DNA of 64,000 bases, from contig CAVVCQ010000001.1 in NCBI GenBank assembly GCA_963746805.1, positions 1,240,001 through 1,304,000 on the forward strand, given 5' to 3'. This document shows, piece after piece, positions 8,530-21,716 of this stretch. A program made the position numbers and the translations under genes. Positions within the stretch are counted from its first letter, which is position 1. Each line of letters begins with the position of its first letter. Origin of the DNA: DATHTC01 sp963746805 (GTDB lineage: Bacteria; Actinomycetota; Thermoleophilia; Gaiellales; Gaiellaceae). Below the pieces are notes generated by a model. It had not been told where the DNA came from, did no database searches, and worked only from the letters and a program-made list of their open reading frames with translations.

Positions 8530-8822
8530 GCCGCCACCGGCTGCGGGTCGGGCCGCAGGATCACGGTGTCGGCGACCGCGATGATCTCGTCGACGGGGAG
8601 GTCGGCGACCGCGGCGTGGCGCCGGATCGCCTCCGGGCTCGTGGCCTGGTAGATGCAGACCGTCCCGACGGAGCCGCCGCCCTCCTCGAGCACGTAGCTC
8701 CGGATCCAGCGGATGTCGTCGGGCATCTGCTCGTCGCCGACCTGCTTCGACCGCGCCGCGGCCTCGCCCAGCTCCTCGGCCGACCGCCAGCCGCCCCGCC
8801 GCAGGATCACGTAGGTGTTCAT
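8526..8822 (-). CDS. DUF4242-type small protein
   Basis: Small soluble protein of 98 aa beginning MNTYVILRRGGW and containing the pattern expected of DUF4242/ferredoxin-like dimeric proteins: RWIRSYVL, an EEGG turn, GTVCIYQATSPEAIRRHA and a C-terminal ADTVILRP. Members of this group are sometimes annotated nickel-binding; no experimental role is established that I can rely on. ATG 8822 is preceded by AAGGAGCG. Its stop overlaps the start of the downstream exported-protein gene. The large LuxR regulator gene lies 88 bases upstream on the same strand. Confidence 0.7.
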   Translation of the reverse strand: MNTYVILRRGGWRSAEELGEAAARSKQVGDEQMPDDIRWIRSYVLEEGGGSVGTVCIYQATSPEAIRRHAAVADLPVDEIIAVADTVILRPDPQPVAA

Positions 8823-8910
8823 TCCGCTCCTTCCGATCGTGGACGCGTTCGAGGCTACGACCGGCCCCGGGCGGCCACATCGGCGCGATTGCCTATGTTG
8901 GGACCGGCCG

Positions 8911-11469
8911 TTACCGGGGTTGGAGCAGCCCGAGGTCCGTGGCGGCGGCAACGGCCTCGCCTCGCGTCCGCACCTGGAGCTTGCGGAGGATCGCCGAAAC
9001 GTGGTGGTCGACCGTCCGGGTCGAGAGGACGAGCTCGGCGGCGATCTCCGCGTTCCGCTTCCCGGCGGCGAGGAGCTGCAGCACCTCGACCTCGCGGCCG
9101 GTGAGCGCCGCCGGATTGGCGCGCGTCGCAGGCCGCGGCCCGCGCGGGACGGTGCTGCCCCGCGCGTGGAGCGCCTGTCGCGCGAGCTTCGCCGCCGGGC
9201 CTGCACCGAGCCGGTCGAGCTCCGCCAGCGCTTCGAGGAGCGCCTCCTCGTCGTCCGCCTCCGCGAGCGCACGCGCCGCCTCGTACGGGCACGAGTGCGC
9301 GTGCCACGCCGCGGCGGCGGCGTGCGCGTCCCCCGCGAGCTGCAGCCGGTACGGCTCCGCAATCCATGCCGGCCCCTCGTCGAGCGCGCCGGCCTTCCAC
9401 TGCCAGTACGCGAGCTCGCCGCCGAACCACAGATGCCGCTTCTCGAGCGCGAGCCCGTACACGGCCTCCGCCTCGGCGACCGTCCGCTCGCGGTCGCCGG
9501 CCAGCCAGGCCGCCTCGGCCCGCGCGCCGTGGACGTGCCCGAGTCGCTGCAGGTGTCCGCCCGAGCGCGCGAGCTCGAGCGCCTCGTCGAGCACCTCCCA
9601 CGCGCCCGGATCCCCGCGGCGTGCGCGCACGCGGCCGAGGGCGATGAGCCCGGCGATCCGCGCGATCGGCTCGACCGGGCGCGCCAGGACGGCGCCCGCG
9701 CCTGCCGCTCCCTCGTCCCAGCGACCCTGGTAGATCGCGACGAGCGCGAGCCACGCGCTCGGGTACGCGAGCGCGAGCTCGTGCGCCTCGGCGAACGCGA
9801 CGCACCGGTGCAGGTAGGCCTCCCCACGCTCGAGGTCGTACATCTCGGCGAGGCCCGAGCCGAGCATGATCAGAGCCAGGTACTCGCGGAACTCGAGGCC
9901 CTCGCGCCGGGCGAGCTCGAGGCTCTCGAGCAGGAGCGGGATCCCCTGCTCGATCCTGCCCGCCATCACGTGCGAGGTGCCGACCATGTTCAGCCCGTAC
10001 ACGAGCGTGTCGACGTCGTCCAGCTCCCGTGCCGCCGTCACCGCGCGCTCGCCCCACTCGACCCCGGCGTCGTTGTCGCGGGCGATCATCCGCGCGTACG
10101 CCTGGTCGGCGTAGGCAAGCGCGAGCTCGCGGCCCCGCGGGAGGGCCTCGAGCTCCGCGATCGCGTCGCGGCTCGCCTCCTCGGCCTCGTCGTTGCGGCC
10201 GGCGCGGATCAGCGGGATGGTCAGGCGCGACCGCGCCTCGGCCGCCGCGACCCGGTCGCCGAGCGCGCCCAGGAGCGCGATCGCCTCGCGCCGTGCCTCG
10301 ACCGCGTCGTCGAAGCCGCCCGTCAGCTCCTCCTCGCCGGCGTACGCGACGAGCAGCTCCGCCCGCTCGCGCTCGGGGAGCGCCTCGGCATGGCGGAGCG
10401 CCCGTGCGTACTGGGCCGCGGCCTCGCGGTGCGCGAACGCCTGCGAGGCGCCTCGCCCGGCGGCACGGGCGTGCTCGAGCACCGCATCGTCGTCGCCCGC
10501 CTCCTGGGCGTGATGCGCCAGGCGCGACGAATCGCCCGTCGGGACGAGCGCACGCAGGATCTCGGCGTGCAGCCCCCGGCGGCGGTGCGGCGCCACGGCC
10601 TCCGCGACTGCGAGACGGGCGAGCTCGTGCCGGAACGCCACGGCGTCCGCGTCGGCGCGGAGCACGCCGGACGCGAGGCAGGCGTCGAGCTGCTCGAGCT
10701 CCGTCCGGGCGACCTCCTCGAGCAGCCACAGCTCGGCGCGGGCCGGGACCATCGCGACGACCTCGAGCAGCCGGCGAGCGTCCGCGCCGAGGAGGGCGAT
10801 CCGCGCGAGCACCGCGTCGCGAACCGTCTCGGGCAGCTCGTCGCCGCCGGCGGCGAGAATCTCCGTCACGTAGAAGGCGTTGCCCTGGGTACGGCGGTGG
10901 ATCGCGTCGCCGTCGGCGCCGTGCGGCGCCGCGAGCTCGCGCACTGCGTCGAGCGAGAGCGGCGGGACCGTCAGTCGCACGACTCCGGGCGCCGACGCGA
11001 GCTCGCCGAGGACGGCACGGAGCGGGTGCCGCGCAGCAACCTCGTCGTCACGGTACGTGGCGAGCACGAGGGACGGCGTGCCATCGACGCGACGACCGAC
11101 CACGCGCACGACGTCGAGCGTCGCCTGGTCGGCCCAGTGCAGGTCCTCGAGCACGAGCACGGTGGGAACCCGCAGCGCGTCGACGAGGGCCCCGGCCACG
11201 CGACGCGGCTCGGCCCCGGCGTCGAGCCGGGCCGCGAGGTCGCCGCCGAGGTCCTCGGCCACGTCGAGCAGCGGGCCGAGCGCCGTCGGCGTTGCGAGGC
11301 TCTCGCAGGCGCCGTGCACGACGAGTCCGTCCGCGGACGCCGCGAACGCGCGCACGAGCGAGGTCTTCCCCACGCCGGCCTCGCCGCCGACGAACACGAG
11401 CCGGCCGCCGTCCGCGCGGAGCGTGTCGAGCCGGGCGAGCAGGTCCTCGCGTTCGAGGAGGGCGGACAC
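8911..11469 (-). CDS. LuxR-family regulator with N-terminal AAA/NACHT-like ATPase (LAL/MalT-like)
   Basis: Large transcription regulator (852 aa). Residues 28-36 carry Walker A (GGEAGVGKT), with Walker B in VLVLEDLHWAD near 105. A long alpha-helical, alanine-rich middle (roughly 350-770) resembles the TPR-like region of LAL proteins. The C-terminal 60 residues are a GerE/LuxR helix-turn-helix (LTGREVEVLQLLAAGKRNAEIAAEL, then STRTVDHHVSAILRKL). The start GTG 11469 was chosen because the ATPase domain follows directly; the open frame upstream overlaps the divergent nuclease gene. Such proteins bind an inducer through the middle region and activate nearby catabolic genes; the target here is unknown. 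It lies 57 bases from the divergent RNB gene. Confidence 0.9.
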   Translation of the reverse strand: MSALLEREDLLARLDTLRADGGRLVFVGGEAGVGKTSLVRAFAASADGLVVHGACESLATPTALGPLLDVAEDLGGDLAARLDAGAEPRRVAGALVDALRVPTVLVLEDLHWADQATLDVVRVVGRRVDGTPSLVLATYRDDEVAARHPLRAVLGELASAPGVVRLTVPPLSLDAVRELAAPHGADGDAIHRRTQGNAFYVTEILAAGGDELPETVRDAVLARIALLGADARRLLEVVAMVPARAELWLLEEVARTELEQLDACLASGVLRADADAVAFRHELARLAVAEAVAPHRRRGLHAEILRALVPTGDSSRLAHHAQEAGDDDAVLEHARAAGRGASQAFAHREAAAQYARALRHAEALPERERAELLVAYAGEEELTGGFDDAVEARREAIALLGALGDRVAAAEARSRLTIPLIRAGRNDEAEEASRDAIAELEALPRGRELALAYADQAYARMIARDNDAGVEWGERAVTAARELDDVDTLVYGLNMVGTSHVMAGRIEQGIPLLLESLELARREGLEFREYLALIMLGSGLAEMYDLERGEAYLHRCVAFAEAHELALAYPSAWLALVAIYQGRWDEGAAGAGAVLARPVEPIARIAGLIALGRVRARRGDPGAWEVLDEALELARSGGHLQRLGHVHGARAEAAWLAGDRERTVAEAEAVYGLALEKRHLWFGGELAYWQWKAGALDEGPAWIAEPYRLQLAGDAHAAAAAWHAHSCPYEAARALAEADDEEALLEALAELDRLGAGPAAKLARQALHARGSTVPRGPRPATRANPAALTGREVEVLQLLAAGKRNAEIAAELVLSTRTVDHHVSAILRKLQVRTRGEAVAAATDLGLLQPR

Positions 11470-11527
11470 GCAGCCATCGTGCGCATCCGCTGTCCCGGAT
11501 TCAACCGCGGACACTAGGCTGCGCCCC

Positions 11528-12952
11528 GTGCCGCGCCGCCTCGACCTCACGCAGCCCGACGCGCAGGCGATCCAGGCGTCGCTCGCGAAGCTCCGCACGA
11601 GCTTCGGCGTCGCCCTCGACTTCCCGGACGAGGTCGTCGCGGAGGCGGAGGGCGCCGCCGGCACGACCCAGCTGCCGGACGCGGACGAGACGGCGATCCC
11701 GTTCGTCACGATCGACCCGCCCGAGTCGATGGACCTCGACCAGGCCGTCCACCTCGAGCGGCGCGACGCCGGCTATCGCGTGCGGTACGCGATCGCCGAC
11801 GTGGCGGCATTCGTCCCGCCCGGCGGCGCGATGGATGCCGAAGCGCACGCGCGCGGGCAGACGTTCTACGCGCCCGACGCGGACGCGCGCCTCTACCCCA
11901 AGGCCGTATCCGAGGGGGCCGCGAGCCTGCTGCCGGGCGAGGTCCGCCCCGCCCTCGTCTGGACGATGGACCTCGACGAGACGTCGGAGGGCGTCGCGGT
12001 GGAGGTCCGCCGCGCGCGTGTCCGCAGCCGCAGCAAGCTCGACTACGCCGGCGTCCAGCGGGCGGTCGACGACGGCACCGCGGACGAGTCGCTGGCGCTC
12101 TTGCCCGAGATCGGGCGGCTCCGGCAGCAGCGGCAGGCGCGGGTCGGCGGCGTCGACCTGCCGATCCCCGACCAGGAGGTCGAGCTCGCGGACGGGGCGT
12201 ACCGACTGACGTACCGCGCCCTGCTCCCCGTCGAGGACTGGAATGCGCAGATCTCGATCCTGACCGGCCAGGCGGCGGCGCTGCTGATGCTCCGGGCGAA
12301 GATCGGGATCGTCCGCACGCTGCCGCAGGGCGACGACTACGCGGTCGGGCGGCTGCGACGCACGGCGGCGGCGCTGCACGTCCCGTGGCCGGAAGAGCAG
12401 TCGTTCGCGGACTTCCTGCGCGGGCTCGACGCGAGCGTCCCGGCTCACGCCGCGGTGCTCGCGAAGTCGACGATGCTGCTTCGCGGCTCAGGCTACGCGG
12501 CCTTCGACGGCGACGTCCCGGAGCGCCCGCGGCACGCCGGCATCGGCGCCCCGTACGCGCACACGACCGCGCCGCTGCGGCGGCTCGTCGATCGCTACGT
12601 CGGCGAGGTCTGCCTCGCGGTCTCGGCGGGGACGGACGTGCCGGACTGGGTCCGCGCCGCGCTGCCGGACCTGCCCGAGACGATGGAGGACTCGAACCGG
12701 CGCCAGCAGGGCTTCGAATCCGGGATCGTCTCGCTGGTCGAGGCAGCGGTGCTCGCGGGATGCGTCGGCGACGTGTTCGAGTCGGTCGTCGTCGACGCCG
12801 ACAAGGACGGTGAGGGCGGCTCCGTCCAGCTGCACGAGCCGGCCGTCACGGCGCGCTGCTCCGGCCGCGACCTCCCGCTCGGGCACCGGCTCGACGTCCG
12901 CCTGGTCGAGGCGAACGTCGAGCAGCGTGTGGTTCGCTTCGAACCTGCGTAA
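11528..12952 (+). CDS. RNB-domain ribonuclease (RNase II/R family, short form)
   Basis: Predicted 3'-5' exoribonuclease of 474 aa, consisting mostly of the RNB catalytic domain, without the full set of cold-shock domains of RNase R. The metal-binding acidic cluster is in VTIDPPESMDLDQAV, residues 60-74: D63, D69 and D71 are present, but the fourth acidic position of the classical DxDDA motif is Gln72. A further conserved block near HAGIGAPYAHTTAPLRRLVDRYV matches the substrate-path motif of the family (usually YxHxTSPIRRYxD). GTG 11528 is the start that directly precedes the domain. RNA turnover in the cytoplasm is the family role; whether the Gln lowers activity is unknown. Confidence 0.85.
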   Translation: MPRRLDLTQPDAQAIQASLAKLRTSFGVALDFPDEVVAEAEGAAGTTQLPDADETAIPFVTIDPPESMDLDQAVHLERRDAGYRVRYAIADVAAFVPPGGAMDAEAHARGQTFYAPDADARLYPKAVSEGAASLLPGEVRPALVWTMDLDETSEGVAVEVRRARVRSRSKLDYAGVQRAVDDGTADESLALLPEIGRLRQQRQARVGGVDLPIPDQEVELADGAYRLTYRALLPVEDWNAQISILTGQAAALLMLRAKIGIVRTLPQGDDYAVGRLRRTAAALHVPWPEEQSFADFLRGLDASVPAHAAVLAKSTMLLRGSGYAAFDGDVPERPRHAGIGAPYAHTTAPLRRLVDRYVGEVCLAVSAGTDVPDWVRAALPDLPETMEDSNRRQQGFESGIVSLVEAAVLAGCVGDVFESVVVDADKDGEGGSVQLHEPAVTARCSGRDLPLGHRLDVRLVEANVEQRVVRFEPA

Positions 12953-13275
12953 GGGATCGTGCCGTTCGCAAGCGACAAAGCAACAGACTGTCACTAAGTC
13001 GGTTTCAAGTCGTACTGAGGGGCCCGGAGCGATCGGACGGGCGGGATCGCCGCGTGCCCCGTCCAGGGGCACAGCGCATCCCACCCGTCACGACACGCCC
13101 GTGCCGATGAGAACAGATCCCTGGCCGGAGCGCCCGCACCGAAGGTGCGCGCGCGCAGGCCACACCACCATGCCCGGCCACTGCAACGAGAGACGGCCCC
13201 TCGGCCGAAGGGCGGTTCATCCGCCCGAGAGGCCACGCAGACGCAACTCGAAGCCGCTAGATGAAGGAGGGGGCT
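12953..13275. other. Intergenic region, no gene seen
   Basis: This stretch separates the convergent RNB and methylmalonate-semialdehyde dehydrogenase genes. Only arginine-rich, low-quality frames occur. A small hairpin GGGCGG/CCGCCC lies near 13212-13229, and the string GTGCCCCGTCCAG near 13054 also forms the ends of the hairpin element at 58592-58759. Confidence 0.6.
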
Positions 13276-13302
13276 CGTGGGGGAACCATGGGTTCCCCCA
13301 CG
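13276..13302 (-). terminator. Hairpin terminator after mmsA
   Basis: A perfect 12-bp stem, CGTGGGGGAACC (13276-13287) with GGTTCCCCCACG (13291-13302) and a 3-base loop, begins 4 bases after the stop codon of the dehydrogenase gene on the minus strand. There is no long T-run, as is common for high-GC actinobacterial terminators. Confidence 0.7.
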
Positions 13303-13305
13303 CTC

Positions 13306-14838
<1,533 letters not shown>

Positions 14839-14952
14839 CTGCGCCTCCTCTGGCTCTCCGGGGCAGGGTACCGCCTCCCTCGTCCCAGCGATGGCCCCCG
14901 GGCCCGGGCCCACCTACGGTGAGACGAAGCCGCTCCCGTCGAAGGGAACCTC

Positions 14953-18093
<3,141 letters not shown>

Positions 18094-18099
18094 GAGGGC

Positions 18100-18462
18100 C
18101 TAGCGGAACGCGTCGACGTCGACGTCCTCCGGGTCGGGCTCGTCCTCGCCGACGAGCACGTTCCACCCCTCGTACTCGCCGCCGTGCGCCGTTGCGGCGC
18201 CCGCGACACGATCGCGCATCCGCAGGAGCTCCGCCGTCGTGGGAAGCAGCGGCCGCGTCGCATAGGCGACCCACCCCGAGCGCTCGTCCTCGGGCTCGAC
18301 GTCGACGACGAAGCCCTCCCGGCGCAGGTCCTCCGCGAGCCCCTGCGCCGTCGCCGCCACCTCGAAATGGAGGTAGTGCTCGACGGGCAGGGGCGCGGAG
18401 AGATCGAACCCGGCCATCCGCAGGTCCTCGAGGTACTCCTCGATCTCGGTCGGGTCGTGCAT
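18100..18462 (-). CDS. RraB-like (ribonuclease E regulator B domain) protein
   Basis: Small acidic cytoplasmic protein of 120 aa whose central region, AATAQGLAEDLRREGFVVDVEP followed by a Trp/Ala/Tyr strand and TTAELLRMRDRVAGAATAHGGEYEGW, fits the RraB/DUF695-like ferredoxin fold. In Escherichia coli, RraB inhibits RNase E; in actinobacteria its partner is not established, and many such proteins are simply annotated hypothetical. It begins 3 bases upstream of the stop boundary of the importer lipoprotein gene's end (start ATG 18462, previous gene ends at 18465), so it is the last gene of the minus-strand ABC operon. It converges with the subtilase gene. Confidence 0.65.
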   Translation of the reverse strand: MHDPTEIEEYLEDLRMAGFDLSAPLPVEHYLHFEVAATAQGLAEDLRREGFVVDVEPEDERSGWVAYATRPLLPTTAELLRMRDRVAGAATAHGGEYEGWNVLVGEDEPDPEDVDVDAFR

Positions 18463-18464
18463 CG

Positions 18465-19889
18465 TCAGACCTTCCCCAGGTTCCTCCACTTCTGGTAGAT
18501 CGACCGCACCTGGGAGTCGAACGACCGGGCCGCGTCGGCGGCGCTCATCCGGTCCTGCGCCACGGCGGCGAACATCTGCGGCACGAGGAACTTGTTGAAC
18601 ACCTCGTCGACCGCGGCGTTGGCGAAGCCCGGGTGCCCGACGTTCGTCGTGTAGCGCTGCGCGATCGTGGTCAGGACCGTGTACTTGCCACGCGGGCGGG
18701 CCCGGTCGGCAGCGGTCGCGCGCCGGATGGCGCGGTAGCCGCCGCGGACGCCGTTGTCCCACGCGGGGAAGTTGTAGAAGCCGGAGTTGGTGAAGTGCGG
18801 GCGGTAGTTCGTCTGCATGTCGACGAGGAACTTCCGCGCCATCGCCTTGTTGCGGGCGAACTTCCAGATCACGTAGATGCCCATCACGTGCTCGAGCCCC
18901 ATCCGCTGCGACGGCCCGCGGGGGATCGGCGCGATCCACGTGTTGCCGTTGAGTTCGTCGCGGGCAGGCGTCGTCACCCACGGCGGCCCTTCGAGCGTGC
19001 GCGCGATCGAGATCGCGTTCAGCGCGAGGGAGAGCCGGCCGGAGATATACGCCTGGTTGTTCGAGGCCGCGGTCCAGCCGAAGACCTCCTGTGTCATGCC
19101 GTTGCGGTAGATCTCGCGCATCGCCCGCAGCGCGTTGACGGTCCCGGCGCTGCGGAGCGTGACGCGGCTCGACTGGTTCTGGAGGAACCCGCCGTAGCAC
19201 ATCATCAGGGCCATGTTGGCCATGTTCGAGTCGAGCTCCTGGGACATCCCGATCCCGACCGGGTGCCCGTCGTTCTTGAGGGCTTCGGCGGACCGCCGGA
19301 TGTCGTCCCACGAGTTCGGAGCACGGCCGACGTTGCGCCAGAGATCCCGCCGGTAGTGCACCGGATCGGGGACGTAGTTGTCCGGGACGCCGAAGTACTT
19401 CTTCGTCTTCGGGTTGTACGTCGACTTGTAGCCGACCCGCCCCATCTTCCCGATTTTCCGCGTGATCTCCTGGACGATCTCGTTGTGTGAGATGACCTGG
19501 TCCTCGAATGCCGCCGGCGGCGAGAGGACCTGGAAGAGGTCGTGGCCACTCTGTGCGGAGACCTCGGCGGCTGCACGCGCCGGCAGCTCGGCGAGGTTGA
19601 CGTGGTCGACGATCACCTCCGTGTCGTTCCGCTGGCCCCACTGCTTGACGTACGTACCGTCGAACCACGTGTCGTACGCGGGCACGAAGTGGCTCCACTG
19701 CATGATCCGGAGCGTCCCCGCCAGCTGCTTGCCCGCGTAGCGCGGAGCCCCGTACGCCGAGGTCTTCGACACCGCGCCGCCGTACGCGACGACGAGCGCG
19801 CCCGCGGCGCCCGTGCGGATCAACTCGCGTCGCGTGGTGCGCCGCTCCACCACCTCCTCGGGACCGAGCTTCGTGGTGTCGTCGGCCAT
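18465..19889 (-). CDS. Extracellular solute-binding protein, CUT1 family 1
   Basis: Substrate-binding protein of an ABC importer (474 aa). The start ATG 19889 has a strong ribosome site (GGAGG). The N-terminus carries twin arginines and a hydrophobic stretch (RRELIRTGAAGALVVAYGG), suggestive of Tat export, with no lipobox cysteine. The mature part follows the type 1 sugar/polyol pattern (LRIMQWSHFVPAYDTWF, DLFQVLSPPAAFEDQV, YRRDLWRNVGRAPNSWDD). Ligands of such proteins include sugars, glycerol phosphate and polyols; this one is not determinable. It lies 16 bases downstream of the second permease gene. Confidence 0.87.
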   Translation of the reverse strand: MADDTTKLGPEEVVERRTTRRELIRTGAAGALVVAYGGAVSKTSAYGAPRYAGKQLAGTLRIMQWSHFVPAYDTWFDGTYVKQWGQRNDTEVIVDHVNLAELPARAAAEVSAQSGHDLFQVLSPPAAFEDQVISHNEIVQEITRKIGKMGRVGYKSTYNPKTKKYFGVPDNYVPDPVHYRRDLWRNVGRAPNSWDDIRRSAEALKNDGHPVGIGMSQELDSNMANMALMMCYGGFLQNQSSRVTLRSAGTVNALRAMREIYRNGMTQEVFGWTAASNNQAYISGRLSLALNAISIARTLEGPPWVTTPARDELNGNTWIAPIPRGPSQRMGLEHVMGIYVIWKFARNKAMARKFLVDMQTNYRPHFTNSGFYNFPAWDNGVRGGYRAIRRATAADRARPRGKYTVLTTIAQRYTTNVGHPGFANAAVDEVFNKFLVPQMFAAVAQDRMSAADAARSFDSQVRSIYQKWRNLGKV

Positions 19890-19905
19890 GTCCGCCTCCT
19901 TTCCT

Positions 19906-20748
19906 TTAGCGGAACGCACCGCCGGTGAACCCGGCGATGAACCGGTCGAGAAAGACGTTGTAGAGCAGCGCCAGCGGGATCGCGGGCAGCAGCGTCGCCG
20001 CCATCAGCGAGCCCCAGAAGAACACGTCGCCGCGGATGAGCTCGGTCGGCACGCCGGCCGAGATCGTCCGCTCCGTCGACGTCGAGATGAACGTGATCGC
20101 GTAGACGTACTCGTTGACGACGAGGGCGAAGGTGAAGATCACCACGGTCAGCAGCCCCGGAAGCGAGATCGGGAAGACGACGTACCGCAGCGCGCGGAGG
20201 CGCGAGCAGCCGTCGACGAGGGCCGCATCCTCGAGCTCGCGCGGGATCGTCCTGAAGAACCCCATCATCAGCCACGTGGAGAACGGCACCGTGAACGACG
20301 GGTACACGAGGATCAGCGACCAGAGCCGGTCCTGCAGCCCGACCTCCGCGACCACGCGCGACAGCGGGAGGAACAGCAGCGTCGGCGGGACGAGGTAGAC
20401 GAGGAAGATCCCGACCCCGAGGGTCTGCCCCCACCGGCCGGACAGGCGGGCGAGCGCGTAGCCCGCGGGCATCGCGAGGGCGAGCGTGATGAGGACGACC
20501 GCCCCGCCCACGATCGCCGTGTTCAGGAGCCACGTCGGGTACTGCGTGTCCGTGAAGATGAACTTGAAGTGGTCGAGCGTGGGCGAGCCCTCGGCCCAGC
20601 CGAACGGGTTGTTCTCGAGGTTGAAGAGGTCGGCGTCCGACTTCAGCGCGGTCTGGAGCATCCAGTAGAACGGGAACGCCGCCACGAAGGCGAACGGCAG
20701 CACGACCGCGTAGACGAGGAACGAGCTGCGCAGCCGCCGCGTCCTCAC
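19906..20748 (-). CDS. ABC sugar-type permease, MalG-like
   Basis: Inner-membrane permease of 280 aa with six predicted helices (SSFLVYAVVLPFAFVAAFPFYWML first). The coupling loop is RELEDAALVDGCSRLRALRYVVFPISLPGL, the EAA motif of CUT1 permeases. The start GTG 20748 overlaps the stop of the MalF-like gene by 4 bases (GTGA). It pairs with that permease and the solute-binding protein downstream; the matching ATPase is encoded divergently at 21717. Confidence 0.9.
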   Translation of the reverse strand: MRTRRLRSSFLVYAVVLPFAFVAAFPFYWMLQTALKSDADLFNLENNPFGWAEGSPTLDHFKFIFTDTQYPTWLLNTAIVGGAVVLITLALAMPAGYALARLSGRWGQTLGVGIFLVYLVPPTLLFLPLSRVVAEVGLQDRLWSLILVYPSFTVPFSTWLMMGFFRTIPRELEDAALVDGCSRLRALRYVVFPISLPGLLTVVIFTFALVVNEYVYAITFISTSTERTISAGVPTELIRGDVFFWGSLMAATLLPAIPLALLYNVFLDRFIAGFTGGAFR

Positions 20749-21671
20749 GAGACCTCCACCCGCCGCGCGAACACGAGCATCAGGATCGAGACCGCGGCCA
20801 GGATCGGGAGCAGGAACAGCGCGACCGCGGCGCCGGGGCCGAGCGACTGCGACTCGACGCCGGTCGCGTAGGCCCACGTCGTCAACATCTGGGTCGAGTT
20901 GAACGGCCCGCCGTTCGTGAGGATCTTCACGACGGCCATGTCGGTGGCGGTGAAGACGATCCCGAACAGCACGGCGATCGTCGCGATCGGGAGCTGCAGC
21001 GGCAGCGTCACGAACCAGAGCTTCCGCAGGCCGGTGGCGCCGTCGATCGCGGCGGCGTCGTCGACCTCCTTCGGGATCGACGCGAGCCCTGCGATCATGA
21101 TCACGGTCGCGAACGGCAGCAGCCGCCACGCGTGGGCCGTGATGATCGCCGCCATCGCGAGCTTCGTCTGCCCGATCCACTGGAGGTCGGTGGTGAAGTC
21201 GATGAAGCCGAGCTTCCAGAGGACCCAGTTCACGATGCTGAACTGCGAGTCGAAGATCCAGAGCCACCCGAGCGTGCTCAGCGCGACGGGCGCCGCCCAC
21301 GGGAGCAGGATCAGGAACCGGAAGAACCACTTGCCGCGGAAGTCCTTGATCAGGAAGTGCGCGAGGAACGCCGCGCAGACGACGACGATCACCTGCGAGA
21401 CGATGGTGAAGAAGAACGTGTTCCGGAGGGCATCGCGGAAGACCGGGTCGTGCCACTGGTTCGCGAAGTTCTCGAGCCCCACCCAGTCGCCGCGGAGCGA
21501 GCCGGCGGTGGCGTTCGTGAAGGCGAGATAGCCGGCGAGGAGCAGCGGCCCGCCGACGAGCAGCGCGATGTAGAGGACCGCGGGGGCGATGAGAGCGGTC
21601 GCAAGAACGCGCGGGTTCTCGAGCGCCTGCCGGCGCCTCCGCGCCGGCCTCGAGGCGGCGGCGGTCGCCAC
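20745..21671 (-). CDS. ABC sugar-type permease, MalF-like
   Basis: First permease of the CUT1 importer (308 aa). The N-terminus is basic (SRPARRRRQALENPRV), followed by a helix (LATALIAPAVLYIALLVGGPLLLAGYLAF) and five more. The EAA-type loop reads KEVDDAAAIDGATGLRKLWFVTLPLQLP. GTG 21671 begins the operon permease-permease-binding protein-RraB-like. The 45-base gap to the divergent ATPase gene must hold both promoters. Confidence 0.9.
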   Translation of the reverse strand: MATAAASRPARRRRQALENPRVLATALIAPAVLYIALLVGGPLLLAGYLAFTNATAGSLRGDWVGLENFANQWHDPVFRDALRNTFFFTIVSQVIVVVCAAFLAHFLIKDFRGKWFFRFLILLPWAAPVALSTLGWLWIFDSQFSIVNWVLWKLGFIDFTTDLQWIGQTKLAMAAIITAHAWRLLPFATVIMIAGLASIPKEVDDAAAIDGATGLRKLWFVTLPLQLPIATIAVLFGIVFTATDMAVVKILTNGGPFNSTQMLTTWAYATGVESQSLGPGAAVALFLLPILAAVSILMLVFARRVEVS

Positions 21672-21716
21672 CCGGGGATCCTAATGTGTCGATTCCGTTT
21701 ACGCTGCGGGTCGATC

